64,000 nucleotides of DNA from Flavobacteriaceae bacterium MAR_2009_75 (GCA_002813285.1 PHTZ01000001.1:4091501-4155500); one strand, 5' to 3'. Shown: positions 55,535-64,000, numbered from the stretch's first letter. Made by a program: numbers and translations. Notes: generated by a model from the sequence alone, not told the origin.

Positions 55535-57253
55535 ATGCAGATTAAGGAATCATCTGAAGTATATGATGTTATCATTGTCGGTTCCGGCGCCGGTGGTGGT
55601 ATGGCAACCAAACAATTAGCTGATGCCGGGTATAATGTAGCGGTAGTCGAAGCCGGTCCGTTTTTCGATCCTGCCGATCCTCAAACAATGACTCAATTAA
55701 AATGGCCATATGAATCTCCCCGAAGAGGTGCGGGAACTACTCGTGCTTTTGGAGAGTGGGACCAGTCGTGGGGTGATTGGGAAGTTGATGGTGAGCCTTA
55801 TACCCATGAAGAAGGAACCACCTTCAAATGGTGGCGTGCAAGAATGCTTGGTGGCCGTACCAACCACTGGGGCCGTATCTCATTACGTTTCGGACCAAAA
55901 GATTTTAAAGGAAAAACCCGTGATGGCCATGGTGAAGATTGGCCGATAGGGTATGATGATGTAAAGCCTTATTACGATAAAGTAGATAAGCTTATCGGTG
56001 TTTTCGGTACCAATGAAGGCCGAGAGAACGATCCTGATGGTTTTTTTCTTCCTCCCCCAAAACCTCGGTTACACGAACTGTTTTATATCAAGGGAGCAAA
56101 GAAGTCCGGAATACCTGTAATACCTGGTCGACTTTCAATGCTTACCAAACGAATCAATAACGAACGTGGCGTATGCTTTTATTGTGGTCAGTGTGGTCGC
56201 TCATGTCAGGTCTATGCAGATTTCTCGGCAGGTAGCTGTTTAATTTTTCCAGCACAGAAAAGTGGGGGTAGGGTTAAATTATTCGTAAACTCTATGGTGC
56301 GCGAAATAACTACCAATGAAGAAGGAAAAGCTACTGGAGTTTCATACATCAGTAAAGATGATAGAAAAGAATACAAGCTTAAGGGCAAGGTAGTCGTTCT
56401 GGCAGCGTCAGCATGTTCTTCGGCACGTATTCTTCTGAACTCGAAAAGTAAGCAACACCCTAACGGTTTGGGTAATAGCAGCGATTTGGTCGGTAAATAT
56501 CTGCATGACTCTACAGGAAGTAGTGGTGCGGCCTTCGTACCCGATTTAATGAATAGAGATGTGACCTATAATGAAGATGGCGTAGGTGGTATGCACGTTT
56601 ATTCACCTTGGTGGGGCGACCATAGTAAATTAGATTTTCCACGAGGTTACCATATTGAAGTTTGGGGCGGTATGAGCCAACCAAATTATGGGTTCGGTTT
56701 TGATCAAGACAATTTCAATAAATTATTAGGATTGCCAACTGGCGGATATGGTGATAAATTACGTGATGAGGTGAAGAGATACTACGGTGCCATAATCGGT
56801 TTCGGTGGTAGAGGTGAAGGTTTGGCAAGAAAAGAGAATTATTGCGAGATAGACGAAACCACTGTTGATGATTATGGTATTCCTGTTTTGAAATTTAACT
56901 ATAAATGGTCAGATATAGAAGTACGTCAGGCCAAGCATATGCAAGATACATTCGAAGAGATTACGCATAATATGGGCGGAACTTATTTGAACAAACCAGG
57001 AAAAGATAGAGACTACGGGCTTCATGCGCCAGGTGAAATTATTCATGAAGTAGGTACGACACGTATGGGCAACGACCCGAAAACTTCTGTAACCAATAAA
57101 TTCAATCAATTGCACGATGTTGACAACGTTTTTATCGTTGATGCGGGCCCGTTTGTTTCACAAGCGGATAAGAACTGTACTTGGACCATCTTAGCCTTGT
57201 CATGGAGGGCGTCTGACTATATTATTGAACAATTGAAACAACAAAACATTTAA
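55535..57253 (+). CDS. GMC-family FAD-dependent dehydrogenase (gluconate/glucose-dehydrogenase type)
   Basis: The 572-residue enzyme has an ADP-binding motif VIIVGSGAGGGMATKQL (13-29), Glu39 for the adenosine ribose (VVEAGP), and the C-terminal His/Asn active site: HEVGTTRMG and DKNCTWTILAL. A central cysteine cluster (Cys214, Cys217, Cys220, Cys224, in CFYCGQCGRSC) suggests an iron-sulfur cluster, so it is a dehydrogenase rather than an oxidase. It has no signal peptide. The next gene, overlapping by 1 nt, has a Tat lipoprotein signal and belongs to the small subunit of such dehydrogenases. Export of the pair by hitchhiking is likely. Sugar hydroxyl oxidation is inferred. Confidence 0.85.
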   Translation: MQIKESSEVYDVIIVGSGAGGGMATKQLADAGYNVAVVEAGPFFDPADPQTMTQLKWPYESPRRGAGTTRAFGEWDQSWGDWEVDGEPYTHEEGTTFKWWRARMLGGRTNHWGRISLRFGPKDFKGKTRDGHGEDWPIGYDDVKPYYDKVDKLIGVFGTNEGRENDPDGFFLPPPKPRLHELFYIKGAKKSGIPVIPGRLSMLTKRINNERGVCFYCGQCGRSCQVYADFSAGSCLIFPAQKSGGRVKLFVNSMVREITTNEEGKATGVSYISKDDRKEYKLKGKVVVLAASACSSARILLNSKSKQHPNGLGNSSDLVGKYLHDSTGSSGAAFVPDLMNRDVTYNEDGVGGMHVYSPWWGDHSKLDFPRGYHIEVWGGMSQPNYGFGFDQDNFNKLLGLPTGGYGDKLRDEVKRYYGAIIGFGGRGEGLARKENYCEIDETTVDDYGIPVLKFNYKWSDIEVRQAKHMQDTFEEITHNMGGTYLNKPGKDRDYGLHAPGEIIHEVGTTRMGNDPKTSVTNKFNQLHDVDNVFIVDAGPFVSQADKNCTWTILALSWRASDYIIEQLKQQNI

Positions 57254-57975
57254 TGATGGACAGAAGAAAGAGTATACAAACGATGATTCTCGGTGCAGGT
57301 GCTTCTGCTCTTGCCTTTCATGGATGTAAGACCGAAGGAGGTGAGACCGCCGCTCCAGAAACCGTAGCGACTACTGATAAAAAATATTATGGTCGAACGC
57401 CCCAAGAGGCCGAGCGAGATGCAAAACTGAAAGAGGAACAGCTGTTCAACGAGCATGAAATGGAAACTATTGCAGTGTTGAGCACGGTAATCCTCCCCCC
57501 GAAAGAACCACATGGCGGTCCGTTGGAAGCTGATGTGCCAGAATTTATCGAATTTATCGGTAAAGATATGCCTCAAATGCAAAACACCCTTTTGGGCGGC
57601 TTAATGTGGCTGGATCATAAATCTAATACCGATTATGAAGTAGAATTCAAGTCGGCCAGCCTTGAGCAGCAGAAAGAGATTCTTGATCAAATCTGTAATC
57701 AAGATATGGAGGTCTCCCTAGATGACCAGCCTTTGGAGATTCAGTTCTTTGCATTGATGCGTAATTTGGTCGTGACGGGGTACTATACTTCTAAAGTGGG
57801 TATAGCTGATTTAGGCTATAAAGGAAATTCACCCAATGTCTGGGACGGCGTGCCAGATGATGTGCTTAAAAAACACGGAGTCGAATATGATCCCGAGTGG
57901 ATAGCCAAATGTGTAGACCAGAGCAAACGTAATGAAATTGCAGTATGGGACGAAGAAGGTAATCTTTTGACCTAG
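57253..57975 (+). CDS. Gluconate 2-dehydrogenase subunit 3 family protein (Tat lipoprotein)
   Basis: The 240-residue protein begins with DRRKSIQTMILGAGASALAF and then HGC (Cys25), a twin-arginine signal with possible lipidation. The C-terminal region (about 65-215) fits the gluconate 2-dehydrogenase subunit 3 family (TVILPPKEPHGGPLEADVPEFIEFI). In FAD dehydrogenases this subunit carries the Tat signal for the signal-less catalytic subunit. Its start codon overlaps the stop of the GMC gene, so expression is coupled. A strong hairpin follows the stop. Confidence 0.85.
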   Translation: MMDRRKSIQTMILGAGASALAFHGCKTEGGETAAPETVATTDKKYYGRTPQEAERDAKLKEEQLFNEHEMETIAVLSTVILPPKEPHGGPLEADVPEFIEFIGKDMPQMQNTLLGGLMWLDHKSNTDYEVEFKSASLEQQKEILDQICNQDMEVSLDDQPLEIQFFALMRNLVVTGYYTSKVGIADLGYKGNSPNVWDGVPDDVLKKHGVEYDPEWIAKCVDQSKRNEIAVWDEEGNLLT

Positions 57976-58000
57976 AACAAGATTAGATTGAGCACAATTC

Positions 58001-58036
58001 CAACACCTCTTAATGAATTAGGAGGTGTTGTATTTT
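58001..58036 (+). terminator. Hairpin after the GMC/subunit-3 pair
   Basis: CAACACCTC at 58001-58009 pairs with GAGGTGTTG at 58022-58030, followed by TATTTT. It lies 26 nt after the stop and separates the two-gene unit from the TIM-barrel gene, so that gene may need readthrough or its own promoter. Confidence 0.75.
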
Positions 58037-58068
58037 AAATACTAATTATCCTTTAAAACAAACACAAT

Positions 58069-58887
58069 ATGAAAAAAGTACTTACGATAGCAATGGTTTT
58101 GATGTGCACAATTGCTATACAAGCACAAGAAGTGGGCTTACAGTTGTACAGTCTGCGAAACGAGTTTAAAGAAGATGTTCCCGGTACCTTGAAGATTATT
58201 AATGGTTGGGGAATTACTAAAATCGAGGGAGGCGGAACATATGGACTCTCTATGGATGAATTTAAAAACCTGCTCAAAGAAAACGACCTTGATGTGGTGA
58301 GCGTAGGGGCCGGCTTTGAAGACTTAGAGAACGATGTGCAGAAGGTTATCGATAATGCAAAAGCTTTTGGCGCCAAATACGTGATGTGTGCATGGGTACC
58401 CCATGATGACAATAAATGGGATCTAGAAGAAACCCAACATGCCACAAAAGTGTTCAATACATCGGGAAAGGAATTAAAAAAACACGGTATTACCTTGGCG
58501 TACCACGCCCATGGTTATGAGTTTAGACCCTATAAAGATGGAACGCTTTTCGATTATATGGCTAAGAATGCCAAGCATTTTACTTTTGAATTAGATGTGT
58601 ATTGGGCGCACCATGGCGGTGCCGATCCTTTGGCGCTCATGAAAAAATATCCGAAAAAGTTCACTTTAATGCATTTGAAAGATATGCAAAACGGAGTGGA
58701 GGGCAACAATACAGGTCATGAAGATGTAGAGACCAATGTAGTGCTCGGTCAAGGTCAAGTAGATATTGCAGGCACTGTGGCGGAAGCTAAAAAGTTGGGT
58801 ATTGAGTATATGTTCATTGAAGATGAGTCTTCTCGGGTAGTTGAACAGGTACCGGAAAGTTTAGAGTATTTGAAGAGCCTAGAGTAG
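58069..58887 (+). CDS. Periplasmic TIM-barrel sugar isomerase/epimerase-like protein
   Basis: The 272-residue protein has a Sec signal peptide (1-20, ending IQAQ), so unlike most of its superfamily it acts outside the cytoplasm. The TIM barrel shows LQLYSLRNEF, KIEGGGTYGL, LAYHAHGYEF (metal His), TFELDVYWAHHGG, MHLKDMQNG and EYMFIEDESS as the ordered metal-ligand region. Such secreted members occur beside secreted sugar oxidoreductases and are candidates for periplasmic 3-keto-glycoside lyase or epimerase. It follows the GMC dehydrogenase pair and ends at a terminator. Confidence 0.8.
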   Translation: MKKVLTIAMVLMCTIAIQAQEVGLQLYSLRNEFKEDVPGTLKIINGWGITKIEGGGTYGLSMDEFKNLLKENDLDVVSVGAGFEDLENDVQKVIDNAKAFGAKYVMCAWVPHDDNKWDLEETQHATKVFNTSGKELKKHGITLAYHAHGYEFRPYKDGTLFDYMAKNAKHFTFELDVYWAHHGGADPLALMKKYPKKFTLMHLKDMQNGVEGNNTGHEDVETNVVLGQGQVDIAGTVAEAKKLGIEYMFIEDESSRVVEQVPESLEYLKSLE

Positions 58888-58911
58888 ATAAAGAATTTTC
58901 AAAATATAAAG

Positions 58912-58940
58912 AATCCCTCATTACTTGATAATGGGGGATT
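58912..58940 (+). terminator. Intrinsic terminator after the TIM-barrel gene
   Basis: AATCCCTCATTA at 58912-58923 pairs with TAATGGGGGATT at 58929-58940 (one T-G wobble), 5-nt loop, followed by TTTCTTATTTT. It lies 24 nt after the stop codon. Confidence 0.9.
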
Positions 58941-58997
58941 TTTCTTATTTTAAAGGTATATTCTAGTATATTTATAGACTATACAACTCAACCTAAA

Positions 58998-60632
58998 ATG
59001 AAGATTAAAAACCTATTGGTATTTACAGCGATACCATTATTTTTTATTTGCTGTAAAGATGTTGAAAAAAGCCAAGAAAAATCAAGTCTAAAAGACCAGC
59101 CCAATATTATTTGGTTGGTTGCGGAAGACCAATCACCAGAATGGTTTCCTATGTATGGCGATAGTACGATTTCATTGCCAAACATAGAAAGTTTGGTTAT
59201 TGATGGGGTCACTTTTGATAATGCGGTCGCTCCCGTTCCAGTTTGTGCACCGTCTCGAAGTTCACTGATCACCGGTATGTATCCCTCGACATTGGGTACG
59301 CATAATATGAGAACACATACGGCATGGCGCAAAATAAGCGAACCATTATTAGACAGTCTGCCCAGCTATTCGCCTATCGTGCCCGATGGGGTTAAAATGT
59401 TCACCGAATACCTTCGAAAAGAAGGATACTATACCGCCAATGGCCCTAAAGAAGATTATAATTTTGCAAAAACCGAAGGCGCTTGGGACGAAAGCAGCAA
59501 AAACAGACATTTTCGAAAACGAGAAGATGGTCAGCCATTTTTCTCGGTATTCAATTTCTCGGTGTGCCACGAATCACAAATATGGCAAAGGGGTAAAGAT
59601 TCTCTTTTTGTAAATCCGAAAGATGTTCAGGTGCCTCCATATTTTCCTGATAATGATACCATTCGCCACGATTTGGCGGTGAACTATAGCAACCTTAAAA
59701 GATTGGATAATCAAATAGGAAAGGTAATTGATGAACTAAAAGAAGATGGTCTGTACGAGAATAGTATCATATTTTTCTATGCTGATCATGGCGGTCCGTT
59801 CCCTAGACATAAAAGAGCTTTATACGATACTGGAGTAAAAGTGCCCTTAGTGATTAAATTTGCTCAAAACGAAAAAGCAGGTACTCGCGATGAACGACAG
59901 ATCAGTTTTATAGATTATGCTCCGACGGTTTTATCATTGGCAGGTATCGAACCGCCCAAGGTAATGCAGGGTACTGCTCAGTTCGGTACATTTGAGGCTC
60001 ATAAAAAACCAAATTATACCTACCATACTTCAGACCGCTTTGACGAAATTTACGATCGCCTACGTGCGGTACGCTCACCAAGATATAAATACATAAAGAG
60101 CTTCAATACCGAAATTAGTCATGCGATGCCCTTAATTTATAGAGCACAAATGCCTATGATGCGAGAATTACGTAGACAATATGCTTCGGGTAATTTGAAC
60201 GAAGAGCAGTCGAAGTGGTTGCACCCCACTAAGCCTGTCGAAGAGTTTTATGATTTACAAGAAGACCCTTATGAGTTGAATAACTTGGCCGACAACCCAA
60301 AAATGCAAGACACATTGGCCAAATATCGTCAGCTTTTGAAAGATTGGATGGACGATACCAATGATTTGGGAAAAATACCGGAAAGACAGTTAATGGAAAA
60401 ATGGTTTGTAAATGGGCAGCAGCCCAAGTTGAAACCGATACATATGCAAGAATCGCAATCTGGCATTGAACTGATATCTTCTAAATCTGATGCGAGTATA
60501 GTCTGGAAGCAACCCCAAGATTCTATATGGAATATCTACTCTCAACCTATTTCAAAAGATGTGACTTTTGAAGCAAAAGCCGAAAGAATCGGTTATATTG
60601 ATAGTGAACTATTACAGTATAGTGCAGATTAG
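58998..60632 (+). CDS. Type I sulfatase (S1 family) lipoprotein
   Basis: The 544-residue protein has a lipoprotein-like signal (FFICC, Cys18 or 19). The catalytic motif Cys83-Ala-Pro-Ser-Arg87 (CAPSRSSLITG) is the formylglycine site. Metal ligands are suggested by VAEDQ (about 41-45) and the FYADHGG motif (Asp257-His258 region). Sulfate esters on algal polysaccharide are the likely target; the S1 subfamily cannot be set by eye. Sulfatase-maturating enzyme is not in the window. Its stop codon overlaps that of the convergent sulfatase on the minus strand. Confidence 0.9.
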   Translation: MKIKNLLVFTAIPLFFICCKDVEKSQEKSSLKDQPNIIWLVAEDQSPEWFPMYGDSTISLPNIESLVIDGVTFDNAVAPVPVCAPSRSSLITGMYPSTLGTHNMRTHTAWRKISEPLLDSLPSYSPIVPDGVKMFTEYLRKEGYYTANGPKEDYNFAKTEGAWDESSKNRHFRKREDGQPFFSVFNFSVCHESQIWQRGKDSLFVNPKDVQVPPYFPDNDTIRHDLAVNYSNLKRLDNQIGKVIDELKEDGLYENSIIFFYADHGGPFPRHKRALYDTGVKVPLVIKFAQNEKAGTRDERQISFIDYAPTVLSLAGIEPPKVMQGTAQFGTFEAHKKPNYTYHTSDRFDEIYDRLRAVRSPRYKYIKSFNTEISHAMPLIYRAQMPMMRELRRQYASGNLNEEQSKWLHPTKPVEEFYDLQEDPYELNNLADNPKMQDTLAKYRQLLKDWMDDTNDLGKIPERQLMEKWFVNGQQPKLKPIHMQESQSGIELISSKSDASIVWKQPQDSIWNIYSQPISKDVTFEAKAERIGYIDSELLQYSAD

Positions 60633-62449
60633 TTCATACGTTTAAAATGTAACAATCGAAAGTCGGCTACTTGATTTCCGGGTATTTCGGTCGCTTTTAA
60701 GGTTAGCGTACCCTTGCCTTTTTTTAAGATGATATTACCTAATTTCATGGGTTTGAAATCTTTTACATAAGATTCCATACGGGGTACACGGTCATTTTCC
60801 ATTCCATGTAAGTCAGAACTATTAGGTTCGCTTATTCGATTCGCAATTCTACTGTTTCCCAAACTGAGTTCTACAATTGAACCTATGTCACTTTCCTCAC
60901 AAGTGTAATACAGATTCACCTCGAATTGACCTCCTTCTAAAACATCAACATCCCAGGTGATGGAGTCTCGAAGGCTGGTCCAATTGGTAAAAAAACTATC
61001 GTTAGGGTATTGGTTACTCCGTTCTATTTCGCCATGCGCCACAGCATCACGGGCAGGAAGTTGGGTATGCTTATAATTCGGATGCCCCAAGGTAAAAGGC
61101 CGATGGTCGGTTCCAGGGCTTAACGGTTGAACTGTCTCAAGCCATTTTTCTTTGGATCTGACCAATGAATCGACCAGTTCGGGAAATTGTACTGAAACAT
61201 CTATTTTCTGAGACCGGTCTTTTTTAATGTTGTACAACCGATTTTCAGCATCTAAACGATAGTCTTGGGTTCGAAGACTCGTTCTACCGTTCCAGTGGTT
61301 ATACAGAATACGGTCTTTCCAATTTGCATTTTCATTGAAAATTAAGGGGGTAAGATCTTCTCCATCAATCGGTTTTGAGAGCACAGCTGAAACATCTACC
61401 ATCTTTGCCAATGTGGGCAGAATATCAATAGCACTTGATACAACATCGACTTTTGTTCCGGCCTCAATAAAGTTCGTCCATTGTATGTACAGTGGGCTAC
61501 GAACCCCACCTTCGTCCGTAGACCCTTTTCTGCCGCGCATTCCTCCGTTCCATCGAAAGCTATTGGGCCCGTTATCTGATAAATAAACTACTATGGTGTT
61601 ATCTTCTAGATACAGCTTTCGAAGTTTCGTCATTATTCGCCCCACATTAAAATCTATGTTTTCGACCATGGCCAATGCAGCTTTGGTGAATTGCAAATCT
61701 TCATTGGCTTTTACGTCAGCGAATTTTCGAAGCTTTTTATTTTCGAATAGGTTCCAATATTCGTCAGGTACTTGCATCGGGCTATGCGGGGTGTTGAATG
61801 GCAGGTATAAAAAGAACGGTTCTGATTTTGATTCTTCTATAAAATTCAAAGCATGATCGGTTAGGTCATCTACAAGAAAACCTTGGCCCTGAACAATTTC
61901 ACCATTATGTTCCAACATCGGACTGAAATAGTTTCCCCAGTGCCCAGAGGCAAATCCGTAGAAATCATCAAAACCTTGTGAATTAGGGTGGTATGGGGGT
62001 TGCATACCATTATGCCATTTTCCGCAGATGGCGGTCTTATATCCTGATTCTTTGAGTATTTCTGCTAGGGTCGTTTCATCATAGTTCATACGTTCACCAC
62101 CAGCAGAGGTGCTGTAGACCCCAGTTCTTGTGAAATACCTGCCCGTGAGTAGTTCGGCCCGGGTCGGTGAGCAAACAGGTTGTACATAAAAGTTTTCAAA
62201 TGCGACACCATATTTGGCCAGGGCATCGATGTGCGGAGTATTTAAATTAGTATTTCCGTTACTTGATAAATCGCCCCATCCTTGGTCATCGGCAACAATT
62301 AGAACGATATTGGGTCTTTTATCGTCTCTAGTTTCAGAAATCTGTTCAGGCTTTTTTTCTTTCTTACAAGAAAATAAAAGAAGTAAAATAATAAAAGGAA
62401 GAGGTATTATTCTTGACTTGGCTACCTGAAAAATTTTTGCTTCATTCAC
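60629..62449 (-). CDS. Type I sulfatase (S1 family) lipoprotein with C-terminal beta domain
   Basis: The 606-residue protein starts at GTG 62449 (no ATG is in frame before the signal). The lipobox is LLFSC (Cys28). The catalytic site is Cys93-Ser-Pro-Thr-Arg97 (CSPTRAELLTG), metal ligands lie in VADDQGWGD, and YLSDNGPNS carries the DNG motif. The last 120 residues, after the usual sulfatase C-terminus, look like a beta-sandwich (NLYYTCEESDIGSIVELSLG), perhaps carbohydrate-binding. It is arylsulfatase-like; sulfated algal glycan is the likely target. Convergent with the other sulfatase. Confidence 0.9.
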   Translation of the reverse strand: MNEAKIFQVAKSRIIPLPFIILLLLFSCKKEKKPEQISETRDDKRPNIVLIVADDQGWGDLSSNGNTNLNTPHIDALAKYGVAFENFYVQPVCSPTRAELLTGRYFTRTGVYSTSAGGERMNYDETTLAEILKESGYKTAICGKWHNGMQPPYHPNSQGFDDFYGFASGHWGNYFSPMLEHNGEIVQGQGFLVDDLTDHALNFIEESKSEPFFLYLPFNTPHSPMQVPDEYWNLFENKKLRKFADVKANEDLQFTKAALAMVENIDFNVGRIMTKLRKLYLEDNTIVVYLSDNGPNSFRWNGGMRGRKGSTDEGGVRSPLYIQWTNFIEAGTKVDVVSSAIDILPTLAKMVDVSAVLSKPIDGEDLTPLIFNENANWKDRILYNHWNGRTSLRTQDYRLDAENRLYNIKKDRSQKIDVSVQFPELVDSLVRSKEKWLETVQPLSPGTDHRPFTLGHPNYKHTQLPARDAVAHGEIERSNQYPNDSFFTNWTSLRDSITWDVDVLEGGQFEVNLYYTCEESDIGSIVELSLGNSRIANRISEPNSSDLHGMENDRVPRMESYVKDFKPMKLGNIILKKGKGTLTLKATEIPGNQVADFRLLHFKRMN

Positions 62450-62469
62450 GGTGGTTGGGCAATTATAAA

Positions 62470-62477
62470 TATGTTTG
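62470..62477 (+). promoter_or_regulatory. Candidate -7 box for the final gene
   Basis: TATGTTTG fits TAnnTTTG, on the plus strand, about 131 nt before the ATG at 62608. It lies in the short region between the divergent sulfatase and glycosidase-like genes. Spacing to the start is long, so this is tentative. Confidence 0.3.
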
Positions 62478-62607
62478 TGTATCAGATTTTAACATTCTAT
62501 ATGCTAGATTTCAAGATACTGATTATTGCCTGAAAGACCAGATGTTCGTTATGATTTCGCTTCAGAAAATATTCCTATCTTATGGGATCAATAACAAACG
62601 ACCATCA

Positions 62608-64000
62608 ATGCGACCTTGCAAACTTGTTGTAACTTTTCTTGTGCTGATTTTTTGCATGTTCGGTTGCATAGAAGAGACGGAGCAGCAAAATTATGAGATT
62701 AAAGGAAGCCTTAAGAAGTGGCAGCCGATCACATTTACCTTCGACGGTCCGTCAGCTTCTGAAAAAGATAGTTTGAACCCATTTCTAGATTACAGTTTAC
62801 TGGTCAATTTCAAGAATGAAGTTGCCAACTATACTGTTCACGGTTACTTTGCCGCTGACGGCGATGCTGCAGATACAAGTGCCGAAAGCGGAAACAAATG
62901 GGAGGTAAAGTTCTCACCTGATAGAAAAGGAGTTTGGGAGTTTGAAGCTTTTCTTATGGAGGGTAAAGATATTGCCTTAAAGCAATTTACAGTCCCAAAA
63001 AAAAATGGGAAAATTTGGAACATTACGGGCAGCTTTGAAATTTTGCCTGTTGACAGTTTGGCCACCGGATTTTATAAGACCGGAAAGTTGGCCTATAACC
63101 GGAGTCGTTATTTAGAGGAAAGCGAAACTAAAAAAGCATTCTTAAAGAATGGTGTGGGTAGCCCTGAAACTTTTTTGGCCTATCACGAATTTGACGGTAC
63201 CTATGATAATGGTGGTGTTGAAACACCTTCTTTGAAAGAGGGGTTGCATGAGTACATGCCTCATCTTGAGGATTGGAAAGACAGTACGGCCATTTGGGAA
63301 GACAACGAAGCCACATGGAAAGGGGACCAGGGAAAAGCTATAAATGGAGCACTAAATTATTTGGCGGCAAAAGGAATGAACAGTCTCTATTTTATGGTGA
63401 TGAACGTGAACGGTGATGGAGATAATGTTTGGCCGTGGACGGGGCCTGAAGAGCGGTTGACCTATGATGTAAGCAAGCTTGCACAATGGGAAAAAGTTTT
63501 CACCCACATGGATGAATTGGGAATTGCCATGAACGTATTTACCCAAGAAACCGAGAACGATTCACTTTTAAACCAAGGCGAACTTGGTTTGGAGAGAAAG
63601 CTCTTTTATAAAGAACTTATAGCACGGTTCGGCCATCATTTGGGTGTGGTGTGGAATCTGGGAGAAGAAACTAATCGTACTACAGAGCAATTAAAAAATT
63701 ATGCATCATTCATTCGGGGCATAGATCCTTACGACCACCCCATTGCGGTGCACAATCATATCAGGGTTACAGGCGAAAGGGTAGAGGGTAGACCGCTAGA
63801 CCCTATCAAAGAGACCTTCGAACCCTTGTTGGGTTATGAGAATTTTGAAATTCCCTCGATACAGATGTTCGATACTACCGAAGTTCATCAAGAAATTAAA
63901 AAGTGGGTCGACCTATCTAAAAAAAAGAGACCTTGGGTGGTTTATCTCGATGAAATCGGTCATTGGAATATCGGCGTGACCACCGATAGTGCAGCGAATA
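62608..64000 (+). CDS. DUF5060-type glycoside-hydrolase-like lipoprotein (3' truncated by window)
   Basis: This gene runs off the right edge; I read it codon by codon and found no stop. From ATG 62608 the signal MRPCKLVVTFLVLIFCMFGC gives a lipobox Cys20. In-frame ATGs at 62542 and 62551 would add unrelated residues before it. Residues about 30-125 form a beta-sandwich (DUF5060-like; GSLKKWQPITFTFDG, GVWEFEAFLMEG). A TIM-barrel-like part follows with WPWTGPEERLTYDVSKLAQW, GVVWNLGEETN (possible acid/base Glu) and WVVYLDEIGHWN (possible nucleophile Glu). This resembles DUF5060/DUF4038-type putative glycosidases. It is divergent from the adjacent sulfatase. Confidence 0.75.
   Translation, partial: MRPCKLVVTFLVLIFCMFGCIEETEQQNYEIKGSLKKWQPITFTFDGPSASEKDSLNPFLDYSLLVNFKNEVANYTVHGYFAADGDAADTSAESGNKWEVKFSPDRKGVWEFEAFLMEGKDIALKQFTVPKKNGKIWNITGSFEILPVDSLATGFYKTGKLAYNRSRYLEESETKKAFLKNGVGSPETFLAYHEFDGTYDNGGVETPSLKEGLHEYMPHLEDWKDSTAIWEDNEATWKGDQGKAINGALNYLAAKGMNSLYFMVMNVNGDGDNVWPWTGPEERLTYDVSKLAQWEKVFTHMDELGIAMNVFTQETENDSLLNQGELGLERKLFYKELIARFGHHLGVVWNLGEETNRTTEQLKNYASFIRGIDPYDHPIAVHNHIRVTGERVEGRPLDPIKETFEPLLGYENFEIPSIQMFDTTEVHQEIKKWVDLSKKKRPWVVYLDEIGHWNIGVTTDSAAN

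Noticed and set aside
1-64000. CRISPR, tRNA, rRNA, insertion sequence, toxin-antitoxin or prophage features.
   Set aside because: None was seen; no repeat arrays, transposase motifs or structured RNA genes were recognised.

Overview
The window is a chromosomal stretch of a marine polysaccharide-degrading member of the Bacteroidota, most likely family Flavobacteriaceae (Zobellia/Maribacter/Arenibacter-like). This rests on two SusC/SusD pairs, a hybrid two-component system, sulfatases, an AT-rich base composition, weak Shine-Dalgarno signals and TAnnTTTG-type -7 promoter boxes. The genus is a guess. I saw no rRNA, tRNA, CRISPR array, insertion sequence or phage gene.

Layout. 1-2299: 3' end of a circularly permuted ATP-grasp/alpha-E gene and a transglutaminase-like protease gene. 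2337-2783: a stand-alone receiver protein. 3131-17875: PUL 1, with SusC, SusD, a putative (alpha/alpha)-toroid polysaccharide lyase, a GH92 enzyme, a GH28-like enzyme and a hybrid two-component regulator (HTCS). 17906-18319: a second stand-alone receiver. 18979-34674: PUL 2, a co-directional operon of SusC, SusD, a PVC-type cytochrome c/propeller protein, a VCBS propeller protein, a DUF1080 (3-keto-disaccharide hydrolase family) lipoprotein, a DUF4432 epimerase-like protein, a cupin, two TIM-barrel sugar isomerase-like proteins, an alpha/beta hydrolase and a Gfo/Idh/MocA oxidoreductase. It ends at a clear terminator. 35245-41609: surface-glycan and housekeeping genes (NeuD-like acyltransferase, FAD-binding protein, glycosyltransferase, MdaB/LysR pair, membrane proteins). 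41846-47876: a sulfatase-GH78 rhamnosidase fusion, a GH105 unsaturated uronyl hydrolase and an exported Gfo/Idh/MocA protein, ending at a terminator. 47935-50135: GDP-fucose synthesis (fcl, gmd). 50370-64000: a second exported Gfo/Idh/MocA protein, an SGNH acetylesterase, a frameshifted DUF255 gene, a GMC dehydrogenase with its subunit-3 partner and a periplasmic TIM-barrel protein, two sulfatases, and the start of a DUF5060 glycosidase-like gene.

How it may work together. PUL 1 and the sulfatase/rhamnosidase/GH105 block look like uptake and depolymerisation of sulfated, rhamnose- and uronate-containing algal polysaccharide; ulvan is the best single guess for the second block. PUL 2 is the most interesting part. 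It has SusCD but no canonical glycoside hydrolase or lyase. Instead it carries the protein families associated with non-hydrolytic glycoside cleavage through 3-keto sugars. A second, exported set of related families lies at 55535-58887, with exported Gfo/Idh/MocA proteins at 46566 and 50370. A shared 17-bp direct-repeat motif, read by eye, lies at the same distance from the -7 box of PUL 2 and of the sulfatase-rhamnosidase operon, suggesting one regulator, possibly the HTCS at 13844. A third copy lies after PUL 2, facing a short stretch that could encode a small RNA.
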